Shown: positions 8,947 through 18,766 of the stretch, in pieces | How the letters are laid out: each line of letters begins with the position of its first letter | How positions within the stretch are numbered: position 1 is the stretch's first letter | From: Streptococcus ruminantium | GTDB taxonomy: Bacteria; Bacillota; Bacilli; Lactobacillales; Streptococcaceae | Direction: 5' to 3' | NCBI RefSeq assembly: GCF_003609975.1 | Contig: NZ_AP018400.1 | Location: 1,810,501 to 1,874,500 of the forward strand | DNA length: 64,000 bases | Notes under the pieces: generated by a model | The model's input: the letters and a program-made list of their open reading frames with translations, nothing else | Told to the model about the DNA's origin: nothing | Database searches by the model: none | Made by a program: the position numbers and the translations under genes

Positions 8947-9549
8947 CTAGTTGCCAAATACTTTTACACGGTCACCATCTGCTATATAGTCCTTATCTGC
9001 CGCTGGAGCAACAATGCTACCAAATGGTGCCTGAGCACGGAGTTTCCAGCTTGCAGGAATCCCATATTTTTCAGTGACCTGTGCATCAACCAATGGATTA
9101 TAATGTTGCACATTCATTCCCATATTCTTCTCTGCAAACGCCAGCCACACTGCATATAAATTGATACCGTGAGCTTGTTCAGACCAGATTGGGAAATTTT
9201 CAGCATAAAGCGGGAAGTTTTCCTGTAAACCTTTCACCACATCTTGGTCCTCAAAGAATAAAATGGTTCCAGCACCAGCTGCAAAGCCAGCCAAGCGATC
9301 TTTCGTTGCTTCAAATGCTTCTGCAGGTGTTACCTTTTCTAATTCACTATAGACGATTTCATTCCAGAAAGTATCCGACTCAGCACCAAAAAGAATAACT
9401 GCTCGACTTGACTGTGAGTTGAAAGCTGATGGTGCTTCCTTCATGGCTTTTTCAACAAGTGCTACCACTTCTTCATTTGATACTGGCAATTCTTTACCAA
9501 GTGCATAGATCGAACGACGATTTTCTTGTAGAGTTGCAAAATGTGACAT
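8947..9549 (-). CDS. Nitroreductase-family flavoprotein
   Basis: A 200-residue protein from MSHFATLQENRRSIYALGKE. The RRSIY start, the PSAFNSQSSRAVIL motif and GMNVQHYNP fit FMN-dependent nitroreductases of the NfnB/HBN1-like group, which reduce quinones or nitro compounds with NAD(P)H. The ATG at 9549 is chosen because AGAGGA lies just upstream; 21 further in-frame codons upstream would cover the promoter. The gene is preceded by a consensus promoter embedded between two palindromes, suggesting induction by electrophile or redox stress through an unidentified repressor. Confidence 0.85.
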   Translation of the reverse strand: MSHFATLQENRRSIYALGKELPVSNEEVVALVEKAMKEAPSAFNSQSSRAVILFGAESDTFWNEIVYSELEKVTPAEAFEATKDRLAGFAAGAGTILFFEDQDVVKGLQENFPLYAENFPIWSEQAHGINLYAVWLAFAEKNMGMNVQHYNPLVDAQVTEKYGIPASWKLRAQAPFGSIVAPAADKDYIADGDRVKVFGN

Positions 9550-9571
9550 AGGATTTCCTCTTTTCCTTTTA

Positions 9572-9632
9572 TTACTACTTAGTAATTTTTTGATTGTATA
9601 TAAATTATACAATTATCACTAAGTAGTGTCAA
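9572..9632 (-). promoter_or_regulatory. Consensus promoter flanked by two palindromic operators
   Basis: On the minus strand TTGACA (9627-9632), a 17-base spacer and TATAAT (9604-9609) form a perfect sigma-A promoter. CACTACTTAGTG (9617-9628) overlaps the -35 and spacer. TTACTAAGTAGTAA (9572-9585) lies downstream of the -10. Both share the core ACTA-N2-TAGT, so a dimeric repressor probably binds both. Confidence 0.7.
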
Positions 9633-9740
9633 TTATTTGACTCAGCACTCTAAAAGAAAATTGTATTCGTTAACAAAGAATCTGAGTAAAAATATTTTAA
9701 TTTTTGGCTCCCTATATTATCTATAATAAATTATGCATAT

Positions 9741-9912
9741 AAAAAGCGAGCTTGGGACAAAAAGATTTTCAATTTTGAAAATCTCAATTATCAAGTCCTT
9801 TAGATCTAGAATTGAACAAAAAGGCGAACAAACCAAGATTCTGATTGTCAGAAAACTAGCTTTGTTCGCTTTTTATATATGAGATTGGACCATTGGCCCA
9901 GGCTCGGTTTTT
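9741..9912. repeat. 172-bp intergenic element with terminal inverted repeats
   Basis: The left end AAAAAGCGAGCTTGGGAC (9741-9758) pairs with the right end GGCCCAGGCTCGGTTTTT (9895-9912) at 15 of 18 positions. Inside are a 22-bp perfect palindrome (9763-9784, AGATTTTCAA around TT) and a second long hairpin, AAAAAGGCGAACAAA (9818-9832) with TTTGTTCGCTTTTT (9861-9874). No coding frame. It could be a MITE-like repeat and also serve as the polC terminator region. Confidence 0.55.
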
Positions 9913-9946
9913 GAGTACAGAGCCATGCTTTTATTCCAGACTCTGT

Positions 9947-12900
9947 TTAAAATAAATCATCAAAGAGACTGAGCTGGTTATCCTCTGGCATCTTGCCGAG
10001 AATCCCCATTTCGTCCATCTTTTCAACCAAAGTACCTGATAAACCGCCACGTTTACGAAGTTCGGTCTTGGAAAGGAACTCCCCTTCTTTGCGGGCCGCT
10101 ACCAATTGCTTAGCAACGTTTTCTCCTAAACCATCCATGGCAACAAATGGCGGAATCAAAGTATCTCCTTCAATGAGGAACTCAGTAGCATCTGACTTAT
10201 AAAGATCCAGTTTACCGAACTTGAAACCACGCTCCAACATTTCATTGACCAACTCCAATGTAGTATAGAGATCTTGCTCCACATTAGAAGCTTCATTGTT
10301 CTTCTTCTTGATGGTAATCTCTTCCATTTTGGCCTTAACACGGTTCAAACCACCAGACATAGTCGCCAAATCAAATGCCTTAGCACGAATGGAGAAGTAG
10401 GCACAATAGTAGTAGAGAGGATGGTGAACCTTAAAATAAGCTACTCGTAGAGCCATCATGACATAAGCTGCCGCATGAGCCTTGGGGAACATGTACTTGA
10501 TTTTTCCACAGGATTCAATGTACCAATCCGGTACCTTGTTATCCTTCATCGCCTGAATATAGCCATTTCGTTCTTCTTCAGAAATTTTTAACCACAAGCC
10601 TTTCCGTACCCGCTCCATGATATTAAAGGCCATCTTGGGTTTTAGGCCTGCGTGCATGAGATACACCATGATGTCATCACGACAACCGATAACAGTTGAT
10701 AGGTCAGCAATGCCTGCCTTAATCAAGTCCTGAGCATTGCCCAGCCAGACATCTGTACCATGTGATAGACCTGACAACTGAAGCAGTTCCGAGAAGGTCG
10801 TTGGATGGGTTTCCTCTACCATGCCCCGAACAAAGTTCGTTCCAAATTCAGGAATACCAAGCATGCCAGTCGGTGTACCGATCTGCTCTGGCGTAACCCC
10901 CAGAATCTCCGTACCAGAAAAGAGAGCCATCACCCCCTTGTCATCGGCAGGAATTGTTTGTGGGTCAATACCAGATAAATCCTGCAACTTCCGAATCATA
11001 GTCGGATCATCATGCCCCAGAACATCGAGCTTAAGGACGTTTTCATCAATATCGTGGAAGTTAAAGTGAGTAGTCTGCCAGCTAGCGGTTACATCATCAG
11101 CGGGATATTGCACAGGAGTGAAGTCGTAAACATCCATGTAGTTTGGAATAACAACGATACCACCTGGGTGCTGACCAGTCGTTCGTTTCACACCGGCCGC
11201 TCCGGCTGCTAACCGTTCTACCTCAACATCGCGATAGAGTTTACCGTAATCCCGTTCATAACCACGAACGAAACCGTAGGCGGTTTTGGCTGCTACCGTA
11301 CCAACCGTTCCAGCACGAAAGGCATATTCTTCTCCAAAAATCTTCCGTACATCCAAGTGGGCGGATGGTTGATCATCCCCGGAAAAGTTCAAGTCAATAT
11401 CCGGTACCTTGTCCCCATCAAAACCAAGGAAGGTTTCAAATGGAATATCCTGACCATCTTTTTTGTACTTGACACCGCACTTCTCACATTCTTTATCTGG
11501 CAGGTCAAATCCAGAGCCGTAGGAACCATCTGTGATAAACTCACTATGTTGGCAGTTCGGACAGACATAATGCGGCGGCATCGGATTAACTTCGGTAATT
11601 CCAATCATGGTCGCCACAAAACTTGATCCGACAGATCCCCTGGAACCAACCAGATAGCCTCGCTCATTTGATCGTGTTACCAACATCTGCGAAGCCAGAT
11701 ATATCACAGCAAAGCCATTACCAAGAATGGAGGTTAACTCCTTCTCAATCCGCAAATCAATGATGTCTGGTAGAGGATTGCCATAGATTTCAAAAGCCTT
11801 TTGATAGGTCAACTCAGCAACTGTTTCTTCTGCATTCTCGATATACGGTGTATAGAGGTCGCTTTTGACAACTTCTACCTCTTCAAAGCGCTCTAGCATG
11901 ACATTGGGATTAGTGATGACAATCTCTCTTGCTAGACTATCACCGAGAAAGGCAAACTCATCCAACATCTCGCTGGTCGTTCTAAAGTGTGCTTTTGGTA
12001 GAGGGGCAGGTTGAGCATTTTCACCGTGACCAATCGTTCGGTTGATCATGGCTCCTTGACCCAGAGAACGAACAATAATTTCACGATAAATCTCTTCTTC
12101 GGGATCAATATAATGAACATTTCCTGTTGCTAGAACGGGCAGACCAGCCTTACGACCAACTTCAATCAGTTTTTTGATGGTATCTTCAACTTCTGCCATA
12201 TCTTTAAATTGCTCCTTAGCAATCATTGGAGCATAGAGTGCGGGAGGCATCACCTCGATAAAATCATAGTAAGCTGCTATCTTGGCCGCTGCATCAATGC
12301 CCTTGGACAGGAGTTCATCAAACACTTCCCCTTCCTGACAGGCTGTTCCCAAAATTAGACCCTCACGGTGAGCGTTTAATACCGTTCTTGGAATCCTGGG
12401 AATGCCTTCAAAATACTTGGTATTTGACAGGGAAACCAACTTAAAGATATTTTTCAAGCCGACCTGGTTGGTAACATAAAGCGTCGCATGTTTGACTCGG
12501 GCTTTCTTATAAGAATCCTCTGCAATCAACTCGGTATTGAGTTGGTTGAGATTAGTCAGGTTGTGTCTTTCCAGAGCTTCTCTCAAAAAGATAAAGAGCA
12601 AGCGTCCCGTTGCTTCCGCATCATAGTTAGCCATGTGGTGGTGCTCCAAGGCTACACCAAAACGCTTAGTCAACGGTCCCAAACCATGGCGCTTATAATC
12701 CGGATAGAGGTTACGAGCAAATTCAAGTGTATCAATAACAGGTTGCTCAATTTGCGGTAAACCTGCTCGCTCATAATTGACATTCATAAAACCAACGTCA
12801 AAAGTCGCATTATGAGCTACCAAAATAGAATCTTGACAAAAAGCTTGAAACTCCTTCAAAACCTGTTCCAACGGCTTGGAACCACGTACGTGTTCATCTG

Positions 12901-14338
12901 TGATCCCTGTCAAATCGGTTGTAAACTGACTAAGCGGGTGTCCCGGATCAATAAATTCATCAAACTCAGCTACAATATTACCTTTGTGCATTTTGGATGC
13001 CGCTATCTGGATAAGAGCATTATTGACCGCAGAAAGACCTGTTGTCTCCACGTCAAAGACTACGTAGGTCGCATCCGACAAAACCACATCCGCTTCGTTA
13101 TAAACAATCGGCACTGAGTCTTCAACGATATTGGCTTCCATTCCAAAAAGAGCCTTGATACCAGCCTTACGAGCGGCATGATAGCCATGAGGGAAAGACT
13201 GAACATTCCCATGATCCGTAATCGCTACCGCCTTGTGTCCCCAGGCTGCTGCACGCGCAATCAGGTCTTCAACTGCAGGAAGGGCATCCATAGTGGACAT
13301 ATTGGTATGGGCATGGAATTCCACCCTTTTCTCACCTTCTGGCATCAAATCCTTGCGAATCTCCCTTTTGACTTCCTGAACTTCTTGAACATTCATAGTC
13401 AAATCACGGGTAAAATGATTGGTCTCGATATTGCCACGCACACGCAGCCAATTTCCCTTCTTCACCATATCAAACTTCTGGGCTTCCTCTTCATTCTTAG
13501 CCCATTTCTGCAGAGTGAAGGACGAAGTATAGTCGGTCATCTTAAAGTTAATAATCACTCGCCCAGTCTTGGTAGTCTTCTGCTCCACCTCAAAGACAAG
13601 CCCCTCAAAAACGATACGGTTTTCCTCACTATCCACTTCAATCATCGGCGTAATCTCTGCCTTTTCAATATTGACCTTGGTAGGGCGATTTTTCTTAAAT
13701 TCTGGGACAAATGGCTGAGCTACCTCTGGCGGTGGTGTCATTTGAGCCAGTTGTTCAAGAGCTGCCAGATTTTCCTCATTGGCCTGCTGATAAATTTCTT
13801 CATTCTGCGCATGAAATAGCTCGGCTTGCTGCTGTGTCATCTCCTGACAAACCTCAATATCTACCACCAGATTTGCAAAACCAAACCGTTTGTATTGCTC
13901 CACTAGATTGGGCAAATGATTCTTCCGAAAATGAGGTGTATCAATTGTTTCAGGACCTTTTATCCATAGAACTCCATCTCGATACTGAACAGTTAAGGGT
14001 TGGAAAAGGGTTTTAAAGCCTGCACTTTGACAAAGATCCTCAGTAAAAACTTCTGGGTAATAAGCCTCCACCAAGTCAGGATCGACTTCATCCATATCTG
14101 TCACTAGGACAAAGGTAGCCTTATTGCCTGTCTTTTCAAACTCAGTCACCAAACGTGCTTTAAAGAGTTGGTAGTCTAACAGGGGAAGAGGCTTAACAAA
14201 GCGAAAGGTAAATTCCCAGACTTTGCTGACCTTATGCAAGACCACTTTCTCAATCTTTGCAGTCGAAAAAGCCTCTGACTGTCGAGTAGTGAGAGGTATT
14301 CCAATTTGTTGAAGCAAGAGCTGAAACTTATCTGACAT
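9947..14338 (-). CDS. polC: DNA polymerase III alpha subunit, Gram-positive PolC
   Basis: A 1463-residue PolC of usual length. In order: an N-terminal region, an OB domain (about 240-330, [20 protein letters not shown]), a PHP domain beginning [11 protein letters not shown] near 345, a DEDD proofreading exonuclease inserted from about 428 ([19 protein letters not shown]), the rest of PHP, a zinc-binding CPNC...CEKC segment, and the catalytic [12 protein letters not shown] motif. It is the main replicative polymerase, acting with the beta clamp. AAGGAAAAGGTCATG gives the start. proS, often near polC in streptococci, is separated from it here by a bacteriocin relic and the dha genes. Confidence 0.98.
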   Translation of the reverse strand: MSDKFQLLLQQIGIPLTTRQSEAFSTAKIEKVVLHKVSKVWEFTFRFVKPLPLLDYQLFKARLVTEFEKTGNKATFVLVTDMDEVDPDLVEAYYPEVFTEDLCQSAGFKTLFQPLTVQYRDGVLWIKGPETIDTPHFRKNHLPNLVEQYKRFGFANLVVDIEVCQEMTQQQAELFHAQNEEIYQQANEENLAALEQLAQMTPPPEVAQPFVPEFKKNRPTKVNIEKAEITPMIEVDSEENRIVFEGLVFEVEQKTTKTGRVIINFKMTDYTSSFTLQKWAKNEEEAQKFDMVKKGNWLRVRGNIETNHFTRDLTMNVQEVQEVKREIRKDLMPEGEKRVEFHAHTNMSTMDALPAVEDLIARAAAWGHKAVAITDHGNVQSFPHGYHAARKAGIKALFGMEANIVEDSVPIVYNEADVVLSDATYVVFDVETTGLSAVNNALIQIAASKMHKGNIVAEFDEFIDPGHPLSQFTTDLTGITDEHVRGSKPLEQVLKEFQAFCQDSILVAHNATFDVGFMNVNYERAGLPQIEQPVIDTLEFARNLYPDYKRHGLGPLTKRFGVALEHHHMANYDAEATGRLLFIFLREALERHNLTNLNQLNTELIAEDSYKKARVKHATLYVTNQVGLKNIFKLVSLSNTKYFEGIPRIPRTVLNAHREGLILGTACQEGEVFDELLSKGIDAAAKIAAYYDFIEVMPPALYAPMIAKEQFKDMAEVEDTIKKLIEVGRKAGLPVLATGNVHYIDPEEEIYREIIVRSLGQGAMINRTIGHGENAQPAPLPKAHFRTTSEMLDEFAFLGDSLAREIVITNPNVMLERFEEVEVVKSDLYTPYIENAEETVAELTYQKAFEIYGNPLPDIIDLRIEKELTSILGNGFAVIYLASQMLVTRSNERGYLVGSRGSVGSSFVATMIGITEVNPMPPHYVCPNCQHSEFITDGSYGSGFDLPDKECEKCGVKYKKDGQDIPFETFLGFDGDKVPDIDLNFSGDDQPSAHLDVRKIFGEEYAFRAGTVGTVAAKTAYGFVRGYERDYGKLYRDVEVERLAAGAAGVKRTTGQHPGGIVVIPNYMDVYDFTPVQYPADDVTASWQTTHFNFHDIDENVLKLDVLGHDDPTMIRKLQDLSGIDPQTIPADDKGVMALFSGTEILGVTPEQIGTPTGMLGIPEFGTNFVRGMVEETHPTTFSELLQLSGLSHGTDVWLGNAQDLIKAGIADLSTVIGCRDDIMVYLMHAGLKPKMAFNIMERVRKGLWLKISEEERNGYIQAMKDNKVPDWYIESCGKIKYMFPKAHAAAYVMMALRVAYFKVHHPLYYYCAYFSIRAKAFDLATMSGGLNRVKAKMEEITIKKKNNEASNVEQDLYTTLELVNEMLERGFKFGKLDLYKSDATEFLIEGDTLIPPFVAMDGLGENVAKQLVAARKEGEFLSKTELRKRGGLSGTLVEKMDEMGILGKMPEDNQLSLFDDLF

Positions 14339-14471
14339 GACCTTTTCCTTTGAATGTAGTTAGGAATATTCTACCATAAATAGATAAATTTTTCTTGCTA
14401 AGAAAGAACTAAAAACAAAGCCCCACCATTTACTCAGTTGAAAACAGTGGGGAAATCGCCTATTATAGCTA

Positions 14472-15149
14472 TTCATGATCCCGAGAAACAAGCCACTCAG
14501 GGAGTGACTGGTTAGTCCCAGAAAATATATCGTACGATCCATCTTTTTTAATATGGATAAGGGTTGGAACACCCGCTATAGGGTATGTTGCTAGCAACCG
14601 CTGTTTGGCTTCCTCTCCGATCCCCTCAACACCATAATAATAGATGGGGATGTTCAGATTCAGTTTCTGTATTGTTTCCTGAAAAAAGGTAGAAAATCTC
14701 TACAATGTGGACAGCTCACTCTTCCTAGAAATACTAAACTATTTTTAGAAAAATCGCCAGCTAAGATTTGCTCAGTTGTCAAGGTGCTGATAATTCAATA
14801 CAATATCCTGATACCGTATAGCACTATCGCTCTTATTATCTGCAGCACCTTCTACAAGACTTGAACCCTCTGAAGCAGAAGCAACCGTCACTTTCTTATT
14901 AGAGGAACAGCCCCACAGCATAAACAGCGAAAGTAGCAAAAAGATGACAATAAGCCATATATTCCTTTTTCTTTCGGGAACTTGCTCTGTTAAAGCCATA
15001 AAAAGTTGAAGCAACAGGACAGAAACTACTAGTACAGTAATCCATATAGAACGCTGAAACAGTCCATCTTTGAAAAATAGGATAAGATTGAACAGAAATA
15101 GATAAAACAACGGATTTCTATAAAAACTTCTATTGAATGAAAGTCCCAT
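14472..15149 (-). pseudogene. Membrane-anchored thioredoxin-like bacteriocin accessory protein, frameshifted
   Basis: The ATG at 15149 follows an excellent AAAGGAGAGCC. The first part (about 125 codons, to the stop at 14772) encodes three hydrophobic segments and a lipobox-like LFMLWGCSS. The next frame continues LTTEQILAGDFSKNSLVFLG with RVSCPHCRDFLPFF, a thioredoxin CPHC site. A further shift at a T6 run (about 14682-14687) leads to QETIQKLNLNIPIYYYG and AGVPTLIHIKKDGSYDIFSG, ending SRDHE at about 14472. Joined together these make one thioredoxin-fold protein like bacteriocin transport accessory proteins (PedC/BrcD), here with two frameshifts. Confidence 0.5.
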
Positions 15150-15164
15150 AGGCTCTCCTTTCAC

Positions 15165-15265
15165 TTAGCCAAGTACACAATTAAGCAGCGCTGGTCCAAA
15201 CGTTTTTACAACCTGTTTCCAGGTGACCGGATTAGACCAACCTAAAATACCAATACATCATCTGC
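15165..15265 (-). pseudogene. Possible bacteriocin core remnant
   Basis: A minus-strand frame ending at 15165 reads CIGILGWSNPVTWKQVV followed by KTFGPALLNCVLG. It is short, hydrophobic, has two Cys, and is placed directly before a thioredoxin-like accessory gene. The frame is closed upstream by TGA; MSVIADDVLV in the neighbouring frame could be the rest of a broken leader. No significant family recognition; called only by context. Confidence 0.25.
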
Positions 15266-15269
15266 TATG

Positions 15270-16070
15270 ACAGACATCGTTGCATGAATAAAAAGTTTAA
15301 AAATAATTTTCTAACAGTCTTTTTTGTTCCGATGGAAACCAACCACCTTCTGACTAAGCCATGAAGTACATCGGATTTCCTCCTCTCAAATATAATTTGC
15401 ATCCGCTTACATTTTGTTGCCAAAAAACAAGACAACTCAACTGCCAAGATGGTCCCTTCTCCGAATCCTATCTTGACATTATTATTTTCTCTCTGCCTTA
15501 TCCAACTGATCTGATTAGGCTTGAGGAACAATTTATTCAACGGCACAAAAGTAACAATCTTCGCACCTCTCAAGTATTCTCAATACAAGAATACCACTAA
15601 TTTTCCAAAAAAATCAAGTAAAATATAATACTCCAAAATCCTTCCGTATCCATTCTGAAAATAATTCACTTAGAAATTTTAAAGTGAACATCAAAAAATC
15701 CCTTAAAGATAGGAAAAAGTCCACTGCCACTTCGTTCATCTCAATATCTCAGAACAGTGGTTGATTGACAGATTTGGTCGTGTTTTACACTCCAAATCTA
15801 ACCATTACGACTGCTGCGAACAGAGTTCCCAACCTCTAACTGTCTCCCAGACAGTTGGAGCTATGCGGAAGGTGGACTTCAAAAGGTCTGGGGATAGACT
15901 GTTTCAGATTAACAACTTGAAACGAGGAATTGGTGACAAACTTTTTCAATATGTCACCCCAAAAGACTTGGAAATGAGACCAAGACAAAAGTTGGTTCTA
16001 AATTAAAACTCCTTTTTCCTGAACTCACTTTATTGAAAGACATCCATCAAAGAAAAGAAACAACTGCCCT
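15270..16070. other. Gene-poor region with hairpins, probably decayed
   Basis: No convincing gene. A strong AGGAGG followed by ATG (about 15362-15380, minus) leads only to a five-codon frame. Two perfect hairpins are visible on the plus strand: AACTGTCT-CCC-AGACAGTT (about 15837-15855) and GGTGACA...TGTCACC (about 15931-15957). The region lies between the broken thioredoxin-like gene and dhaQ, so it may be the rest of the same decayed bacteriocin locus. Confidence 0.4.
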
Positions 16071-16077
16071 CTACCTC

Positions 16078-17067
16078 TTACCAAGCGACTGCATCTGTAT
16101 CAACCTGCAAATAGTCCAACCATAGCCTATCCTTCACACGACAAAGAGTAACTGAAATACCTCCCATATCTAAACTAGTCATAAACCGACCTGTCTTAAC
16201 ATAGGAAAGAATTAGCCCTTCCAACTCTAGAAATTGACAAATATCACTTAGGAAGATTCCCTGCTCAATCTCAGACATGGTTCCAAGATTGTTCACCAAG
16301 AGGATATATTCCTCTCCTTCTTTCCAACGGAATTTTAATTTTAATTTATTGACAATTTCATTGGCCAGTTGCTCTGAGGATTCAAAGGCTACTGTGCGAT
16401 AGCCCTCTTCACCATGAATACCAATACCATAAGATATTTCACCTTCTTCCAAGTCAAATAACGGTAGTGCGGCATTCGGCAAATAGGCTGATTTGGTCGC
16501 AAATCCAATCGTTGCTATCTCTGTTGCCAGCGACAATCCTAATTGTTCCAAGGCATCTAAATCATAACCAGCAAGTGCAGCAGCTCCCAAGATTTTATGA
16601 AGGAGGATTGTTCCAGCCAGTCCTCTGTGCCGCATTCTAAAATTGTTTTTAGTATCCACTGAGATGTCATCGTGAGAAATGATGTATTTAACAGCTATTC
16701 CCTCGTTTCTAGCTGCCTCTATTGCCTTACCAAAGGAAAGAAGATCGGCTTCAAAGTTTTTGACAATGAGAAAGACACCTCTTCCCTTATCTACCTCACG
16801 GATTGCTGTTATAATTTCTTCCTCAGTTGGAGGTGTAAAAATTTCCCCATAAACCGCAGCCGTCAGCATTCCTTTACCAACAAAGCCGACATGAGCTGGC
16901 TCATGCCCTGAGCCTCCGCCTGAAACAATGGGAACAAGTCGGCAGTCCTGATTCCTTTGTACGATAATCGGAAAATGTTCCACCCTCCTCAATTTGGAGT
17001 TGGTCCGACAGACACTTTCCATGTAATGCTCAATCATTTTTGCTTGTCTATTCTTAATAAAAACCAT
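16078..17067 (-). CDS. dhaQ: DhaQ, DhaK-like co-activator of the dha operon
   Basis: A 329-residue DhaK homologue keeping the nucleotide-free substrate pocket: GGGSGHEP (50-57) and GIGIHGE, with His218 at the position that binds dihydroxyacetone covalently. It sits next to the TetR-like regulator gene dhaS and opposite dhaKLM. That is the arrangement in Lactococcus lactis, where DhaQ senses dihydroxyacetone and together with DhaS activates transcription. It is more diverged from DhaK at 17767 than expected for a duplicate kinase subunit. Its TAGGAG binding site overlaps the dhaS stop codon. A second active DhaK is the alternative. Confidence 0.8.
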   Translation of the reverse strand: MVFIKNRQAKMIEHYMESVCRTNSKLRRVEHFPIIVQRNQDCRLVPIVSGGGSGHEPAHVGFVGKGMLTAAVYGEIFTPPTEEEIITAIREVDKGRGVFLIVKNFEADLLSFGKAIEAARNEGIAVKYIISHDDISVDTKNNFRMRHRGLAGTILLHKILGAAALAGYDLDALEQLGLSLATEIATIGFATKSAYLPNAALPLFDLEEGEISYGIGIHGEEGYRTVAFESSEQLANEIVNKLKLKFRWKEGEEYILLVNNLGTMSEIEQGIFLSDICQFLELEGLILSYVKTGRFMTSLDMGGISVTLCRVKDRLWLDYLQVDTDAVAW

Positions 17068-17076
17068 ACGATACTC

Positions 17077-17622
17077 CTACAAGGTTGAAAATGAGGCTAA
17101 AACTACTGCTACCATTTGTTTCCAATAGCTCTGAATCTGGCAAGGTGACTGGGACAGACCTTCCTTTATCATTCCAATCCATGCACTGGAATGATAGGAT
17201 ATCAAAAACTGTCTCTCCTTTTCAGAAACATGCTTCCCTCCTTGGAGCTGATATTCGTTGATAATCTTTTCCATCAAAATTTTAAAATACCCTTCCAAAT
17301 AGCTCACAAAATCATTCTGCCCCTTAATCTCAAAAAGCTGTTTGTAAAAAACCTGATTGTGCTCAATATAATAGAGCAACTCATCCAATAATTTTAGCCC
17401 ACTGATGTAGGTCAAATTATCCGTTACCTGTTCCTGTAATTCTGTTTCAAAAATCCAGTCCAGTAACTCGTACTTATCCAAGAAATGATTGTAGAAGGTT
17501 TGACGACGAATCTCAGCTTCTTGCATGATATCAACAACCGAAATTTTATCAAAAGACTTGATTGATAACTGCTTTTTAAAAGCCTTGGCTATCCTTTTTT
17601 TAGTAATTAACGAAGTTGGCAT
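17077..17622 (-). CDS. dhaS: DhaS, TetR-family activator of dha genes
   Basis: A 181-residue protein with an N-terminal TetR helix-turn-helix (ITKKRIAKAFKKQL...ISVVDIMQEAEIRRQTFYNHF) and a helical ligand/partner domain. In L. lactis DhaS is an unusual TetR member that activates with DhaQ-dihydroxyacetone. The operator known for that system is present 60 bases away at 17684-17705. AAAGGAGGTGACTCATG defines the start. It is cotranscribed with dhaQ and divergent from dhaK. Confidence 0.85.
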   Translation of the reverse strand: MPTSLITKKRIAKAFKKQLSIKSFDKISVVDIMQEAEIRRQTFYNHFLDKYELLDWIFETELQEQVTDNLTYISGLKLLDELLYYIEHNQVFYKQLFEIKGQNDFVSYLEGYFKILMEKIINEYQLQGGKHVSEKERQFLISYHSSAWIGMIKEGLSQSPCQIQSYWKQMVAVVLASFSTL

Positions 17623-17683
17623 GAGTCACCTCCTTTCGATACCTCTTCATTATAACCTATCATGCCTGACTTGAAAACAAAAG

Positions 17684-17705
17684 GGACACATTTGATAATC
17701 TGTCC
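17684..17705 (+). promoter_or_regulatory. DhaS operator
   Basis: GGACACAT-N6-ATCTGTCC matches the inverted repeat reported for L. lactis DhaS (GGACACAT-N6-ATTTGTCC) at all but one base. It lies just upstream of the dhaK promoter, whose -10 is TATAAT (17730-17735) but whose -35 is poor, as expected for an activator-dependent promoter. Confidence 0.8.
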
Positions 17706-17734
17706 CTTCCATTTTTATTTGGAAAACCTTATAA

Positions 17735-17748
17735 TGAAAGCGCAATCA
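17735..17748 (+). promoter_or_regulatory. cre-like CcpA site in the dhaK promoter
   Basis: TGAAAGCGCAATCA matches the cre consensus TGWAANCGNTNWCA at all but one defined position. It starts at the last base of the -10, so CcpA bound here would block transcription when sugar is plentiful. Confidence 0.5.
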
Positions 17749-17766
17749 AAACAAAGGGGTTTTCTG

Positions 17767-18756
17767 ATGAAAAAAATTATAAACCAACCTGAACGGGTCG
17801 TAGATGACATGTTGAAAGGGTTCGCCTTTATGCACCAAAATATCATAGAGCGCATCGATGGATTTGACATTATTGTTCGAAAGGATAAAAAAACGGGTAG
17901 AGTCGGTATTATTTCAGGTGGTGGCTCTGGGCATGAACCTTCTCACGCAGGCTTTGTTGGCAAGGGTATGCTTTCTGCCGCTGTCTGTGGCGCAGTATTT
18001 ACTTCTCCAACACCAGACCAAATCTTAGAGGCTATCAAGGCTGCCGATGAAGGCGCCGGTGTGTTTATGGTGATAAAAAACTACTCTGGTGATATCATGA
18101 ACTTTGAAATGGCTCAAGAATTAGCTGAAATGGAAGGTATTGAAGTCGCTAGTGTCGTGGTAGATGATGATATTGCTGTAGAAGATAGTCTCTACACCCA
18201 AGGTCGAAGAGGGGTAGCAGGCACTATTTTCGTCCATAAAATCCTCGGTCATGCAGCAGAACAAGGAGCATCTTTAACAGCTATCAAAGCTCTAGCTGAT
18301 CGTCTTGTACCGCAGATAAAAACAATCGGTCTTGCCTTATCCGGTGCAACTGTCCCAGAAGTTGGAAAGCCTGGTTTCATTCTAGAAGAAGATGAGTTTG
18401 AATATGGTGTAGGTATCCATGGCGAACCGGGCTATAAAAAAGAAAAGCTACAATCATCTGCTAAACTAGCCGAAGAACTAGCTGAAAAGTTAGCTCAAGA
18501 TTTCAATATTCAAACAGGTGAACACTATGGTCTCCTCATCAATGGACTTGGTGCTACACCACTGATGGAACAATATATCTTTGCCAATGATGTCGCTACG
18601 CTATTAACGGAAAAAGGTATCCTTGTCGACTATAGAAAAATTGGCAACTATATGACATCTATCGACATGGCAGGTCTTTCGTTGACGCTGATTAAATTAG
18701 AAGACCCAAGCTGGCTCGAAGCCCTACAGGCTCCTGTTGATGTTGTTGCTTGGTAG
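17767..18756 (+). CDS. dhaK: Dihydroxyacetone kinase subunit DhaK
   Basis: A 329-residue protein with GGGSGHEP (51-58) and GVGIHGE; His218 is the residue that binds dihydroxyacetone as a hemiaminal. DhaK, DhaL and DhaM phosphorylate dihydroxyacetone with PEP as donor, giving glycolytic DHAP in the cytoplasm. The ATG at 17767 aligns with family starts; longer in-frame sequence upstream covers the promoter and operator. First gene of dhaKLM-glpF, controlled by DhaS/DhaQ and probably CcpA. Confidence 0.95.
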   Translation: MKKIINQPERVVDDMLKGFAFMHQNIIERIDGFDIIVRKDKKTGRVGIISGGGSGHEPSHAGFVGKGMLSAAVCGAVFTSPTPDQILEAIKAADEGAGVFMVIKNYSGDIMNFEMAQELAEMEGIEVASVVVDDDIAVEDSLYTQGRRGVAGTIFVHKILGHAAEQGASLTAIKALADRLVPQIKTIGLALSGATVPEVGKPGFILEEDEFEYGVGIHGEPGYKKEKLQSSAKLAEELAEKLAQDFNIQTGEHYGLLINGLGATPLMEQYIFANDVATLLTEKGILVDYRKIGNYMTSIDMAGLSLTLIKLEDPSWLEALQAPVDVVAW

Positions 18757-18766
18757 GAGACAGACT

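Noticed and set aside
13178..13819. 213-codon plus-strand open frame inside polC
   Set aside because: Antisense shadow of a long conserved gene; no binding site and no recognisable protein.
15361..15600. Plus-strand 79-codon frame in the decayed region
   Set aside because: No binding site, no domain, and it overlaps other equally weak frames on the minus strand.
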